DNA of 64,000 nucleotides, taken from assembly GCA_012295275.1 (NCBI GenBank), contig CM022678.1, positions 3,620,829 to 3,684,828 of the forward strand. The letters run 5' to 3'. The stretch comes from Chrysomallon squamiferum (lineage: Eukaryota > Mollusca > Gastropoda > Neomphalida > Peltospiridae). The notes below the pieces were generated by a model. That model searched no databases. It saw only the letters and a list, made by a program, of their open reading frames with translations, and had not been told where the DNA came from. Each line of letters starts with the position of its first letter. Position 1 is the stretch's first letter. Made by a program: the position numbers and the translations under genes. Below are positions 33,797-44,850 of this stretch, piece after piece.

Positions 33797-34580
33797 AATT
33801 AACCAGTTTTGTTTTATATAATTATACTCATTCTTCATATTTACATTTGCCAAATCAACCCTCCTTCCCAACCTCAGTCCCACGGTTCTTATCTTGACCC
33901 CCAGTTTCTAAAACAAATTTCTATGACTGTCAAGATACGCTAGAATAGTCAGCTGGAATTACACACAGTGCGTTTAAAGTTTAAATTTAAACAAATCTTT
34001 CGTAGCACAAGTCACACATCAAGAATCTTTGTTACTAGGAAATCGAAACTTCATAACTGACTAATACAAGTGATAATAAAAAAAAAGTCAGTTTAATCCT
34101 CCATCTTGTAAATTAATATTATTATTGTACAGAATTACAAATTAATAATTTATCTTCACAATGTTTGATTTAAAATTTTAAAATAGTGTTACAATTTATC
34201 TGACTAGTTATCGTGGAGTTTCCTATGGTGTAATTTGTATCTACTTATGGAGACCCCGATGTATATTTAAATTGTTGTGTATGAAGAAACATCCCACTAA
34301 TCAGTTGCATTCACTGCACTGGTAATAAAAACATCATTTACCATGACTCAGTGTCAGCCATAACATATATTTATTTTAATATCATCATTGATTAATTTGT
34401 CTCTTTCCTCAACCTTCCAAAATCTGTTTCGAATATTTTTATAAATGTGATCTTAAAAAGGTTGACACCGGTTCATTAGTTATATTGTTGTTCAAGGGAA
34501 GAACACCAACACTTCCTTGTCGATAACAACGAGTTTTTCGTTGAAAAAAAAAAAAAAAAAAAAAAATCATTCGTTTCGGT
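33797..34580. repeat. dispersed repeat, copy 1
   Basis: This ~780-bp sequence recurs at 60600-61370, and its right half recurs again at about 61400-61825. On the minus strand its end reads AATATGAAGAATGAGTATAA, then TTATATAAAAC and GGTTAATT, followed by an A/T microsatellite. That arrangement is typical of the tail of a non-LTR or SINE-like element. A short version of the same tail ends the Tigger relic near 39417. The right end carries CGGTAAGTCA, a donor-like sequence kept in the third copy (near 61812) but changed in the second. Confidence 0.7.
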
Positions 34581-34982
34581 AAGTCACTCATTTTCTGATT
34601 TTTAGGGTAAATTAGCGTAACATTTTTCGTGATATCGAGCGCACCTTAGAATTGTAACTATTAATTGTAAATAAATAGAAAAACAACAACAATATACCCC
34701 TCCCACAAATCCACACCAAATTCTACAATACAATAAGAAAATCAATCTGAAAATTAACATTATTAATTAAATATTATTATTATTAATTAATTAATTAATT
34801 AATTAATTTATTTACTTATTTATTATTTCGCCCCATCATGCTATTATTAACGAAACTGATTATATATTTAGAACTGTCGGATAGACAATGATGACACCCG
34901 CCATTTTTTGTTTCAGATATTAGTTATCTAGATTACTACTTTTATAAATTTTATGACATAGTTTGATAAAGAGCGCACTAAC

Positions 34983-35049
34983 CTGAACACAAATCCATGA
35001 TGAAGATGGAATTCGGGAAGACTATATACCACCATCTTGTCAGCCCCAT
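34983..35049 (-). pseudogene. duplicated leader exon of the Ig-domain gene
   Basis: This 67-nt exon starts with ATG and ends in phase 1 at the same GTTAGT donor as 27331-27397. It encodes MGLTRWWYIVFPNSIF..., four to five residues different from copy A. No Ig exon follows downstream on the minus strand, because the next sequence is the dispersed repeat and then copy A of the BTB gene. It is an orphan exon unless it splices over the neighbouring block into 26630. Confidence 0.6.
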
Positions 35050-35234
35050 TTATTTTATATTTCTAGATTAGATATAAATATGTGGTTAATCACAAATTAC
35101 AGTATTGTTTACCTTTACTGAAGGAAAAAGAACAGAAAACAAGTAAATGAATAAACTAAATGAAATAAAATAAAATAAATTATAATAAAATAAAATAAAA
35201 CAAAACATTACCTAGCTGGAGATTCGGATATTAC

Positions 35235-35295
35235 CTCACTTGCGGAAGTACGTCATCGTCAGAAAGATCATAGTCCAAATATGTTCCGTCACTGG
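35235..35295 (-). other. second copy of the small exon candidate (SDGTYLDYDLSDDD)
   Basis: A 61-nt segment with acceptor TATTTTAG and donor G|GTAATA, open in the phase-1 frame and acidic (DYDLSDDDVLPQV). It is 15 nt longer than copy A at 27546-27591. Preservation of frame and splice sites in both copies suggests a used exon. Confidence 0.35.
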
Positions 35296-35407
35296 CTAAA
35301 ATATACGACTTAATAATAAAAATATTACTGAACATTAAGCATGCTAAAACGAAGAACAGAATAAATAAATAAAGAAAAGAAAAGTATAGAAATAAATAAA
35401 TAAATAA

Positions 35408-35408
<1 letters not shown>

Positions 35409-35463
<55 letters not shown>
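35409..35463. repeat. (AAT)n microsatellites in copy B
   Basis: About 55 bp of AAT. A second AAT array lies at about 35617-35673. Confidence 0.95.
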
Positions 35464-35466
<3 letters not shown>

Positions 35467-35615
35467 TAATTTCTCTGTCCATGTAGAAAAAAAAAAAAAA
35501 AAGTAAAATAATAAATAAACAGTAAAGATGTATGATTATGATTTGTTCTTTACTTTATTCATTTATTCACTTTTATTTTTTCACACTCCCTTCCATCATT
35601 CTATATATATAGCAA

Positions 35616-35676
<61 letters not shown>

Positions 35677-36042
35677 TTATAAGAACAAATAAACGAACAG
35701 CAGCAAAACAACAAAATAAAACGAGAAAGGTATCAGTATCAATTACAACAATAATCAGCCTTCTTTCGATACAACTGACGCTGTCAGTCTGTGATCAAAA
35801 TGTAAACTGACACTACCCATCTCTCGAATCTCATACCACGTGTGCTATTGAATATTTTAAAACCACTGTGGCTTATCGATCCGAAAGCCTTTCACCATTC
35901 AACAAAGCTGTCATTCTTTAAGTTATAATGCTGCACGAACTCAAGCACAAATCTTTCATGATAATTATACCAGTATTACCAGCAGACTGTATTACTATTG
36001 CGGATCAAAGATATTCAGCTAATCGATTTAAAAAAAAAGAAA

Positions 36043-36191
36043 CGAAAATCACGTTGTACATCGCCGTGACGTCGTTTTTGTTGTACTTTTTCATTCTGAG
36101 TTTGAAAATTTCTTTTGAAGTCGACCGCGTCAACAAGCGGTTGGAAATAGCAGATTATCGCCCTTTTGCAACAGTTCATAGACGGCAGTGA
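36043..36191 (+). pseudogene. remnant of a DHHC palmitoyltransferase (copy B)
   Basis: Matches the last ~95 codons of the gene at 28980-30227. It starts at the fourth membrane segment (ITLYIAVTSFL) and ends with TVHRRQ at the stop. Two internal pieces are missing: about 13 codons after the membrane segment and about 35 codons before the last six. Everything upstream, including the promoter, membrane segments 1-3 and the DHHC motif, is deleted. It cannot encode an enzyme, although the frame is still open from 35928. Confidence 0.9.
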
Positions 36192-36846
36192 AACTCTACT
36201 ACTGGTACCAGGTACCATAACTGTTGCAACAATAACAACCGCAACAACAACAACAACAACAGCTACTACTACTACTACTACTACAGTTACTACAACAACA
36301 ACTACTGCTAATAATAGTATTATTGCTATTACTACTATCAGAAAGAAGAAAGCTGATAAGTTGTCTCCCTTCATATCCTGACGACTTTCGTTTGGAACTG
36401 TTCGAGTGTCAAGTCCCCAGCCGTGATTCTCTTATTTTGTTAACTTTGTTTTAAAGCGAGAAGCTTCGTTTTTTAATAACCTTTCCATTTATTTATTTAT
36501 TTTATATTATTTTATATTACATTTACATATACTCGGACCAGCTTATCCGCATTTTGGAAAACAAAAACAAAAAGTACAGCTCATTGAAGCATGCTACAAT
36601 ACTGCAGTCAGTATCACTGAATCGAATTTTCGTGTTCTTTCGTTTTCTATCTACTCTGGGGATTTCTGTGGAAAGAGGTAACTTGTTATGTGTAACAAAT
36701 ATGTGACAGTGAACGCTGATGAATGGTAAATACAAAACATTTAATGGTTGTGAATGGTGGTAAATACATCAAACTTTCGTAATAATAAAGTAAACAATAA
36801 TGAAGCAAATACATGGCTGCCATTTTCCTTTCTTTCATTTCGTGAT

Positions 36847-36850
<4 letters not shown>

Positions 36851-36925
<75 letters not shown>
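36851..36925. repeat. (TC)n microsatellite, copy B
   Basis: About 75 bp of TC, corresponding in position to 31045-31141. Confidence 0.97.
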
Positions 36926-36926
<1 letters not shown>

Positions 36927-37685
36927 AGAAAAAAAAAAAAAAATAGAGAATGAAAAAGAGGAAACGGAAAGTGAAAAGAAAAATTTAGTTAAATTAGTAT
37001 GTTCGCAAAAATATAGATACCATTTTAATAAGAAAGGGTAAATGATTAAAGTACTTTATTTTTTAAAGTTATTTCTTTATACTAAAGGTGGTACGTGTTG
37101 TGATACGAATAAACTGTCAAGTAAAATGATTTAAACCACAAAGTCATTAGTTTATTATTTAACGCAATACAGTAATACTGTTATAAAATACGGCCATTTT
37201 ACCACTTTACAATTGAAGTCTTGACATCATCTCATCGTGTATATGTATTTTTTTCTGAGGCTGGTAAAAAGTTTAGTGCACACTGTTGTGTCCAGCATAC
37301 ATTGACTTCACGATGACAGAAACACAAACACGTCAGGTTATTTTTAAACTGTAGTCTGTCTATTACACTTAGTTTTTAGATACAGTTTGGCAGAAAACAT
37401 AATTTAGAAGAATGCAGAATATATTCAGACTGTGTTCATATCTCCACAGGTGCACTTTAAAAACTGATAAACGTTAAAAACACAACAGTCAATTGGGATT
37501 ATACAAACATATTTAAACTTTCCAGTGTTTGTTTATATCATGATGGAAGATGAAACGAATAAAATAATTAGTTAGAAGTATATCATCCCCACCACAAAAA
37601 AATCCCCAGCAACAACAAACACATGAATCGAATAAAACGTCCACGTTAATCTACACGTATCAGAAATGTTTATCTGCTGTGGTAT

Positions 37686-38730
37686 CTAAGAAAATATCAG
37701 AGCAGGAATCTGAGATGTGAAATTAATTTCTTTGTCAAAAGTACGTAGCTCTGAATCGGAGAAATCGAAAACAAAGTCATCAACAACAACATGCGTTATG
37801 TCTTCATCACCGCAGAATGTACGTTCACCTCTCATCCTGTAACAAATAGTGAACATTTTATTTGCTTCAATGGCGACGTCTTCTTTAAAATAAACAGAAA
37901 ACATTTTGCTTTCATCCTTTTCTACTTCTACCTTTCTGGTGATTTTGGTTTGTTCAACACCGAGTTCGTTGATCACTTTAGCTTCAACGTCATATGAAGA
38001 TCTTTGTTTTTCTTTCGGCCCGTATAACATAAAACCGTGGAGTTTTATATTTCGGTTGCATTTGAAAGACAACGCATCACTACCAAAACAAGCACCCCAC
38101 GACCCACCATCTTCTGTCTTAAAACGATAAACACATTTGTGAGGACGGCATCTTCGCTTTGTAGAAAACTCTGCAGAGGTCTGATTAGGACAGATGACAT
38201 ATTTCAAAAGGGCAAGCTGCTCCTCTGACGTCAACAGCCCGCTGGGACAAACAGTGTTGACAATGAACTGCTGCGACATAACGGGCAGCCGTAAGTCTTT
38301 AGTAACTGAATCGAACATTTCTCGTTTTGCTTTACCAGTTATTTTTATGCCTCGCTTCCGACAATTGTATTCTGCCCATTTGTTAACAGCTACAAAGATG
38401 TCTTCCTCTTTGACGTCTAGCTCGTCTGACCGGACAATTTCTTGAAGGCTCTCACGAGAAAGAGATAAAAATGATTCAGATTGGAAAACTTCCTTTGCGT
38501 TGTGGCTGATAAATGTTCTGGATCTTTCGGATAGTTCCTTTTCTTCAAAAAACTTCGACTGTTCAAAAATAACGGAGACACTGTCCACCGTGATAGAACT
38601 TGCCAAAAATTCCAGACAACGAATTTCCAATCTCTCCAAGTTGTACTTCTTGGCAAGATAAATCAAAGTTAGAGCACTTTCTGGGTTGAGCGTCGCACTG
38701 TTTGTGTATAGATACCTGATAAATAAATAA

Positions 38731-38770
<40 letters not shown>

Positions 38771-39032
38771 GATGACGATGACGATGATGATAGTAATAAT
38801 AATAATAATAATTAAAAAAAAGGATAAAATTAAATAATAACCTTAAGAAAATGACGAAGGTATCGGAATCTACATCAGGTATAACAATTTCGCCGATTTC
38901 AGCCATTGGTCCGCATAACATTTTCTCGAACACGTGACTTCGACTGATCATGATGAATTTGTGCGCTTGAACCGGCCTCTGCTCTGGTCCTACACGAAAT
39001 GTGACGTCACAAGCAATGCTCTTTTCAAACAT
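37686..39032 (-). CDS. BTB-BACK-PHR protein (BTBD1/2/3/6 type), copy B, N-terminally shortened
   Basis: Exon 1 is 39032-38842 and exon 2 is 38715-37686, joined in phase 2 as in copy A, giving 406 aa. Exon 2 is exactly the same length as in copy A (1030 nt), with many substitutions but no frameshift. The ATG used by copy A is altered here (ATT), so the first usable Met is 20 codons downstream (MFEKSIACDV), at the start of the BTB core. The BTB, BACK and PHR domains otherwise look intact. The 126-nt intron is a multiple of three and has no stop, so an unspliced message would also be open, adding a Tyr/His-rich insert. Its likely role, as for copy A, is as a CUL3 adaptor. It could be a functional paralogue or an early pseudogene. 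Confidence 0.8.
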
Positions 39033-39309
39033 GTGCAGATTGGTGTCTGCAAACCCTTCTGATGATTGCCAGTTGTTGGTATTCTCACCAATTGACTTTT
39101 TCTTTTTTTTGTAATGTAGCTTCCCAGACTGAAATATATAGTAGTATATTGTCTACGTCTTTCTTTAAGAAAAAAAAAAAAGAGAAAATAATAATAAGAA
39201 AAAAACTATGAAAAGTAAAACAAGAACAAGTAATGAAAAATTAAATGAAGAAGAAAAATAACAAACAGAAAACAGACAAAAATAAAATGAGAATAAAAGA
39301 AAGAAATAA

Positions 39310-39329
<20 letters not shown>

Positions 39330-39406
<77 letters not shown>
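39330..39406. repeat. AAAT/AAT microsatellite
   Basis: AAAT then AAT triplets over about 95 bp, directly abutting the tail of the Tigger-like relic at 39417. Confidence 0.95.
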
Positions 39407-39407
<1 letters not shown>

Positions 39408-39416
39408 TAAACTGCT

Positions 39417-39610
39417 TTATTTTACATAATTATAGTCATTCTTCATATTCATATGTACCTCCGCCAACCTCTTACAACGCTCGTACTGCCTAGCTAAGTT
39501 GACTATACGCATACCTCGCTCATTCTTTTTATGATTTCATGCTTTAATTCAATGGACATCATCCGCTTCTTCTTCTCAGAGTCCTTTGCACTCACTTTCT
39601 TAGGATCCAT
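39417..39610 (-). pseudogene. Tigger/CENP-B-type helix-turn-helix relic (pogo-like transposon fragment)
   Basis: On the minus strand the ATG at 39610 opens MDPKKVSAKDSEKKKRMMSI, the basic start typical of Tigger/CENP-B N-terminal DNA-binding domains, followed by ELKHEIIKR. The helix then continues in another frame as RIVNLARQYER, implying a one-base indel in the A-rich stretch near 39525. Soon after, the match ends in a tail also found in the dispersed repeats at 33.8 and 60.6 kb, and then an AAT microsatellite. No catalytic domain is present. Confidence 0.6.
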
Positions 39611-40800
39611 GGTCTGAGAAAAAAAAAAAAAAAGAAATTTGGCAAAATAGTACACAAAACGCGAACACAACACAATACACAATGTTTCCGCGGCGAGGTA
39701 ACCACGTGAAGTAAACGAGTGAGACGCGGGATGCTGGGCGGATGTTGTGTTGTTCGTTGCCACAACTATCGGCGGATTATCTAAATATACCACTGTATAT
39801 ATATATATATATATATTTTTCACATAATTTTAACCATCAATGGTAACATGTAATTTAATCGAACGATTCTAACGATACAATGAAAAAGCGAATGGCGTCG
39901 ATAGATAATACCCACAAATAATTAAATCCAGGTGATTACTTTAACTTTTTAACTAATCTTTTGCTTATTAACATACGTCATCTTAGTTTGTTAATTAGTT
40001 TGTTTTCAAGCGTTAGTACGTACCACAGAATAACACAATAAAATATCCAACAGAAATATATGCGGCTATCTTTTATCAATCCGCATGTATGTTACATAAA
40101 AATCCCAAAAACAACCATTTAAACCATAATTACCATTGCCTGAATGGTCCTGTTTTGAGTACACGTCCCTCAGACAACTTGTCGCAAGAACGCGCACCGA
40201 TCAAAATATCTCGTTTAAAACGCGCGACGTCTATTTATAGAGATCACGCGGGCGTCCATGAAACACCTTTGCAGACAGCCTTTCTGAATTTAGTTTGCAA
40301 CTTAAATGCCAATTTTGAATTTGATAAACTTCCCCTAATTATATAACAGAGCTTCTAAACAGCGCATGTCCGTCTGCATACGCTCTGGTGTTTAGTCTTT
40401 GTGTACTTATCCCTATTTTCTGACATCAATTAGCTAAACATTTAAGAAGTGTAAAAACATGAGTTTATAAACATGTTTATACAAGATAGCTAAATAAATA
40501 TTACCGTAATATAATAATATACTTAATATAAAATGTAGCAGTCATTCTGCTTTAAAAGGGCATATAAAAAGAAGTGTTTTGTGAATATTATACAATTCAC
40601 TAGATGGAATACAGTATGATGATTAAAAGCAAGTCTGATAAAGAGGCACCAATGAGGTTTCGTAACCATGAGTATTATATCACTTTAATAATTGTTTCCT
40701 TTCAGTAATTAAACAAGAAGAACAACAAAAATAACAATAATAACAGTACAACGTCACAAAAACTCAACGAATTAAGAAAAAAAAAAAAAAAAAAAATCAC
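39611..40800. other. no supported gene; promoter-like GC-richer patch
   Basis: About 39650-39770 is GC-richer than its surroundings and lies just upstream of the minus-strand Tigger-like ATG. About 40140-40260 has CG-containing sequence with TATTTATAG (40230-40238). An 85-codon open frame at 40089-40346 shows no recognisable domain. The rest is AT-rich. Confidence 0.4.
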
Positions 40801-40811
40801 GAAATCGATTA

Positions 40812-41053
40812 ATGATGGATCTAAACGATGACTGGCAGACGAGAAAAACACTGGCGCAGACCAACTTGTACATGCTAGAGAACGAGATTGCGTGTGACGT
40901 CACTTTCAAAATTGGGTCATCAAGGAAGGTTATTCGTGCACACAAATTCATAATGATTAGTCCTCTAAAATGTTCACTGGTGTAATGGCTGAAACAGGAG
41001 AGGTAGATAACAGGGATATTGATGCCACAGTTTTCAAACTGTTTCTTAGACAG
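40812..41053 (+). pseudogene. frameshifted BTB-domain fragment
   Basis: On the plus strand, ATG ATG GAT CTA AAC opens a frame with NLYMLENEIACDVTFKIG and RAHKFIMIS, clearly related to the first exon of the BTB genes at 33388 and 39032. After MIS the frame is lost, and the match resumes one frame over (KMFTGVMAETGE, then FKLFLRQ). The upstream part ends in TAA. No BACK or PHR sequence follows. It is on the opposite strand to the two intact genes and more diverged, so it comes from an older copy. Confidence 0.8.
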
Positions 41054-42300
41054 AAGTTTGAAAATCAACATACTTTCAATTTGTTTGTTTGTTTACTTAT
41101 TTACTAGTATATTGGTCTTTTTTATTTTATCGTTTATTATATATGGTTGTATGCATGCACGTAGGTAGGTATGTGTCTTTGCATGTATGTGTGCATGTAT
41201 GTTTGTATATTTGTATATGTATATGATATGATATGTTTAAATAAACGTATGTCAGTAGCATGAACCGACAGGAACGACAAATTACGTCACCAGAAAAAAA
41301 ATGTTTCGAGAATTTAATGGGTGCAAACCACAACTGAATGTTCTTTTCTTTTGGGTTTAGACACGGGGAATATTGCCAATTAAAAAAGTTAATACATTAA
41401 TCTTATACCTAATTATAATTTTAGTTTATTATGCACGCATTTACACAAAAATAATCCAGTTTGAAAAGTTTGATTAAGCTGAAAAAGTAGTTACGAAAGA
41501 CGTAGGACATCATGGTTTGGTAACACGAACAAACATCCTTATCTTTATCAGTGTAAATCATAAAAAGATGAGAAAATGTACGTAAAATAACTGAATTTGG
41601 AAGTTTAAAAACTTCCGTGAGTTCACGGAAATGTCCGATTGAAATCCAAGATGGCAGCGTCGAACGCCGATCAGTGTTTACAAACTTTTAAACACATATT
41701 CCTTCAAAATTTGGGAGAAATATGTCATTTAATCGATAAATAAATAAATAAATATACATAGATATCTATTATTGAGTCGAAATTGCTGCAAAGGTAGAAA
41801 CGTAGAAACCTTTTTTTTTTTTGTTTTTGTTTGTTAACTTTGACGTCATACCATCTCGTACTATATTTTTTTTCCAGATATTACGACGTCGCAAACCAAA
41901 AAAAAAAAAAAAAAAAAAAGAAAATTAATTTTCACAGACATTGGCGCGTGAATGTGAATATGAAGATGACTATTCTCATAAGGTACCATAATGCGGACAC
42001 ATTACTCTGCCAAAACTCCATAACAGACAGTTCTCAGTACATAGTTGTAAACCGATACTTGAAACCATCATAATTCGTTTTTAATAATATTTATTTCCAT
42101 TTTCAGTGCATTAGAGGTCATATTTACATGTAAAAAACACAAATTGATTACGTTATTTGAATGATTGCCTTGATACGTTCATTATAATGCTTGATACCAG
42201 TTTTACAACAGATTATTGAAGAAAAAAAAATATTTTAAAAGTCTATCAACCAGCCGTATAAACGCTAAATTGACAGCAGTCTCTATAAATCAATAATTCT
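41054..42300. other. AT-rich spacer with one small ORF at an AAGATGGC motif
   Basis: The sequence CCAAGATGGC at 41646-41655 places an ATG (41651) in a strong context. It opens a 30-codon frame ending at 41743 (MAASNADQCLQTFKHIF...). AAGATGGC also resembles a YY1-type promoter element. No splice donor follows clearly. Otherwise there are poly(A), TATG and AAAT runs and no supported gene. Confidence 0.3.
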
Positions 42301-42309
42301 ATCTACCCT

Positions 42310-42760
42310 CTAGAGAAATAAACAAAACACAAGTTAAGTTACGAGCTAATTATTTAATTATGATATGCAGGGGACGTGATAATAATACATTATACAATCT
42401 ATAAATCATACATTTAAATATAGGCACAGGTTAAGTGCACACTGCACCCTGTCAAAATAAGAACAAACAAGAGCTTACCATACTCGTCTGTAAAGACAAT
42501 GTCATTCAAATACACTGATTTCCCGCCTGTCTGAGCTCTCGCGTTGACCTTTGCCTTCTTCGCTTAGTTACCAAGTGCAAACTCTTTTGTAACAACGTCA
42601 CGGAATTGAAAAATTGGCGGCAAAAATAAAACGTGCGGACGTCGTTGAAGTATAACGAATAGCTATTTTAAAACAACGCCATGGAATTCAAAAACTGGCG
42701 GCAAAAAATAAAACGTGCGGACGTGATTGAAATTAAATTGGTTATCCCAAAAATTTACTT
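42310..42760. repeat. LTR-like copy, downstream end of the element
   Basis: Shares with 44545-44850 the series GAGCT(C/G)TCG, AAGTGC, AACAACG-C, GGAATT and AATTGGCGG. The last part occurs twice here (about 42600 and 42685). Its left part (TTTAATTATGATAT, then ATAATACATTATACAATC) matches 43595-43660. Confidence 0.6.
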
Positions 42761-43564
42761 TGCAGTGATGGTCTAGGGATTGGCAAATACATTAGTACCT
42801 TGTCACCTGGATTAAATTATCTTATTTTAGCTTTCCTATCGAAGTGTGCTTTTTGTATTTTAGTTGAGTTTTCTCTAAATATTTTTGGGCTAATCGAGTC
42901 GCCTGCCATAACCTTTTTTTTTTTTTTAATTTTGGATAGTACAACAACTTAAAAACATTTATACTTCTCATTTTCATCTGACATGATTTTTATTTACGGT
43001 TTTCATTCATCCACACATTTTGAGTCTGATTTAAAACGTTTTTATGCACTATTATTGACAACACCCTTTTCAAAGATGGATAATTTCTCTGTGCTTGGCA
43101 TTTCTTACCACAACAGCTCTCTGAAAGACCATTACCCACCAACATGTCTACACCCTCCATTGGTAAACTGTCTATGAGTCCGACCAGCACCTGTCCAGAA
43201 ACTAGGTGTAATGGAATGGTAGTACACATTCCCGCAACTGCCTGAACAATTATATTTTTACCTGTTGCCGATGTTTCTGGATCTCTTATGACATCTTTTA
43301 TAATCAGGCTCTGCCAAGCTCCCGTGTCTCAAAAAATGGAAATAACTATTTGGTTGAATATCACAAATAGTGCCCTCTGACATATATTTAACATATTTCT
43401 TCTGAGTGTACATCGCTGGTAATTCTGAAACATTATTTTTTGTTCTGTGATAACAGTTTGAAACAACTTGATTATTCATTGTGCAGTACGAACAACGTGG
43501 TTGAAAAGACTTTGTTTCAGCCAACAGTTTGCTCTTTACTGACATAGTATTATAGTAATTCTGC

Positions 43565-43850
43565 CCGCCAGAAATAAAAACAACATAAGTTAAGGTACAA
43601 GTTAATTGTTTAATTATGATATACATGTGACTTGGTAATAATACACTATACAATCGATAAAAAAATATATTTAAATAATTTTGATTAATGACACCGGAAT
43701 TGAAAAATTGGCGGCTTAAATAAAAAGCGCGAACGTGATTGAAGTAACAATTAGTTAAACAATTTGAATTCCAGGACATAAATATAAACAGGCGGATGTC
43801 GCATAAAGATAAATTTGTTAGGCAATCTGAATTCCGTGACACTAATAAAT
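43565..43850. repeat. internal LTR-like copy
   Basis: A third copy of the same sequence lies between the gag and knuckle remnants. It contains GGAATTGAAAAATTGGCGGC and, further right, CAATCTGAATTCCGTGACAC, matching 44813-44832. It may be a solo LTR left by a nested insertion, which would explain the broken gag. Confidence 0.5.
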
Positions 43851-44544
43851 GCCGAAACCGTTCTAGCCATTTAAATTGAAAGGCCACTCTTTCGAACTGT
43901 TGAAAGAAAATTTCAACATCATTCTCATCAAAATTAGGAACTGGCCTGTAACAGTCATTAATTCTAAAACCATTCGATCCATTCTCACTTGATTTATCTC
44001 TGTGTCTTCTCTTTCTCTTTCCCTTCCTTTTCTCTTCTCTCTATCACTTTCATATTTTAGCTTCTTAAGCTGTAATTTTTGTTCTAAGGTTAATTTCCCT
44101 TCCTCTGATTGCACTGGTTCTGCCATACACGGAGTTACACCTATGTCATTACTTCCCCCACTCTCGTTATCTACGGAATCTCCAAAATATTTCTCTGATT
44201 TGTTCTCTATCTTGTTTGACTGGGCAACTGAAATATTATTAATATTTGCCAATTCTAACAGCTTAGTCCTCTTGGCTCTTTTAATAAAACTTACACTAGG
44301 ATTGTTCATATATATCTTGATCCATAAATTATTTCTCAGTTTTGATTTTATTAATTTTGTTTTCGTTATTTTTTGTTGTGTTGTCTTTTCTCAAGTAGGT
44401 ATGACCATAGATTAGATAAATTAGATAAATTGAGAAAATACTCAATACATCTAAAGAAATAATTCCATAAAAATTATGGAGCTAATGAGCTCCCAAATTA
44501 ATTATTTGAAAAATCCCGAACAAGAGCCCCAAACTTGTTAATCC

Positions 44545-44850
44545 TGGTTCGCCGCCTAGCTGAGCTGTCGTGTTAATTGATAATTTCCAAGTGCTGGCCC
44601 TTTTAAAACAACGCCATGGAATTTAAAAATTGGCGGTAAAAATACAAAGTGCGGACGTAATTGAAGTTAAACTTTGTGACGCAATTTGAATTCCATGGAA
44701 GAAATATAAAACATGCGGTCTTCTTTCAAGTACAAATTAATTACGCAATTTGAATTCCATGACATAAAAATAAACAGGCGGATATCACCGAAAAATAATT
44801 TGTTTTACGCAATCTGAATTCCGTGACACAGTGTTATTGTCAAACTTTGT
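44545..44850. repeat. LTR-like copy, upstream end of the element
   Basis: Read on the minus strand this precedes the gag remnant. It contains three related modules, each with GCAA-TGAATTCC-TG, spaced about 60-65 bp apart (44687, 44749 and 44812), so the LTR itself has internal tandem structure. Confidence 0.55.

Larger units (their letters stand above)
34755..39475. repeat. segmental duplicate (copy B) of the block at about 27.13-33.87 kb
   Basis: Order and orientation match copy A: Ig leader exon, small exon candidate, DHHC region, TC array, BTB gene. Flanking and intergenic sequence also matches, for example TCAGTATCAATTACAACAAT at both 28319 and 35729. Copy B is about 2 kb shorter, mostly because of deletions in the DHHC gene. 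The left limit is near 27130/34755, and the right limit at or beyond 33860/39470. Confidence 0.85.

Noticed and set aside
40089-40346. 85-codon plus-strand frame
   Set aside because: No recognisable domain or splice context; left as unassigned sequence.
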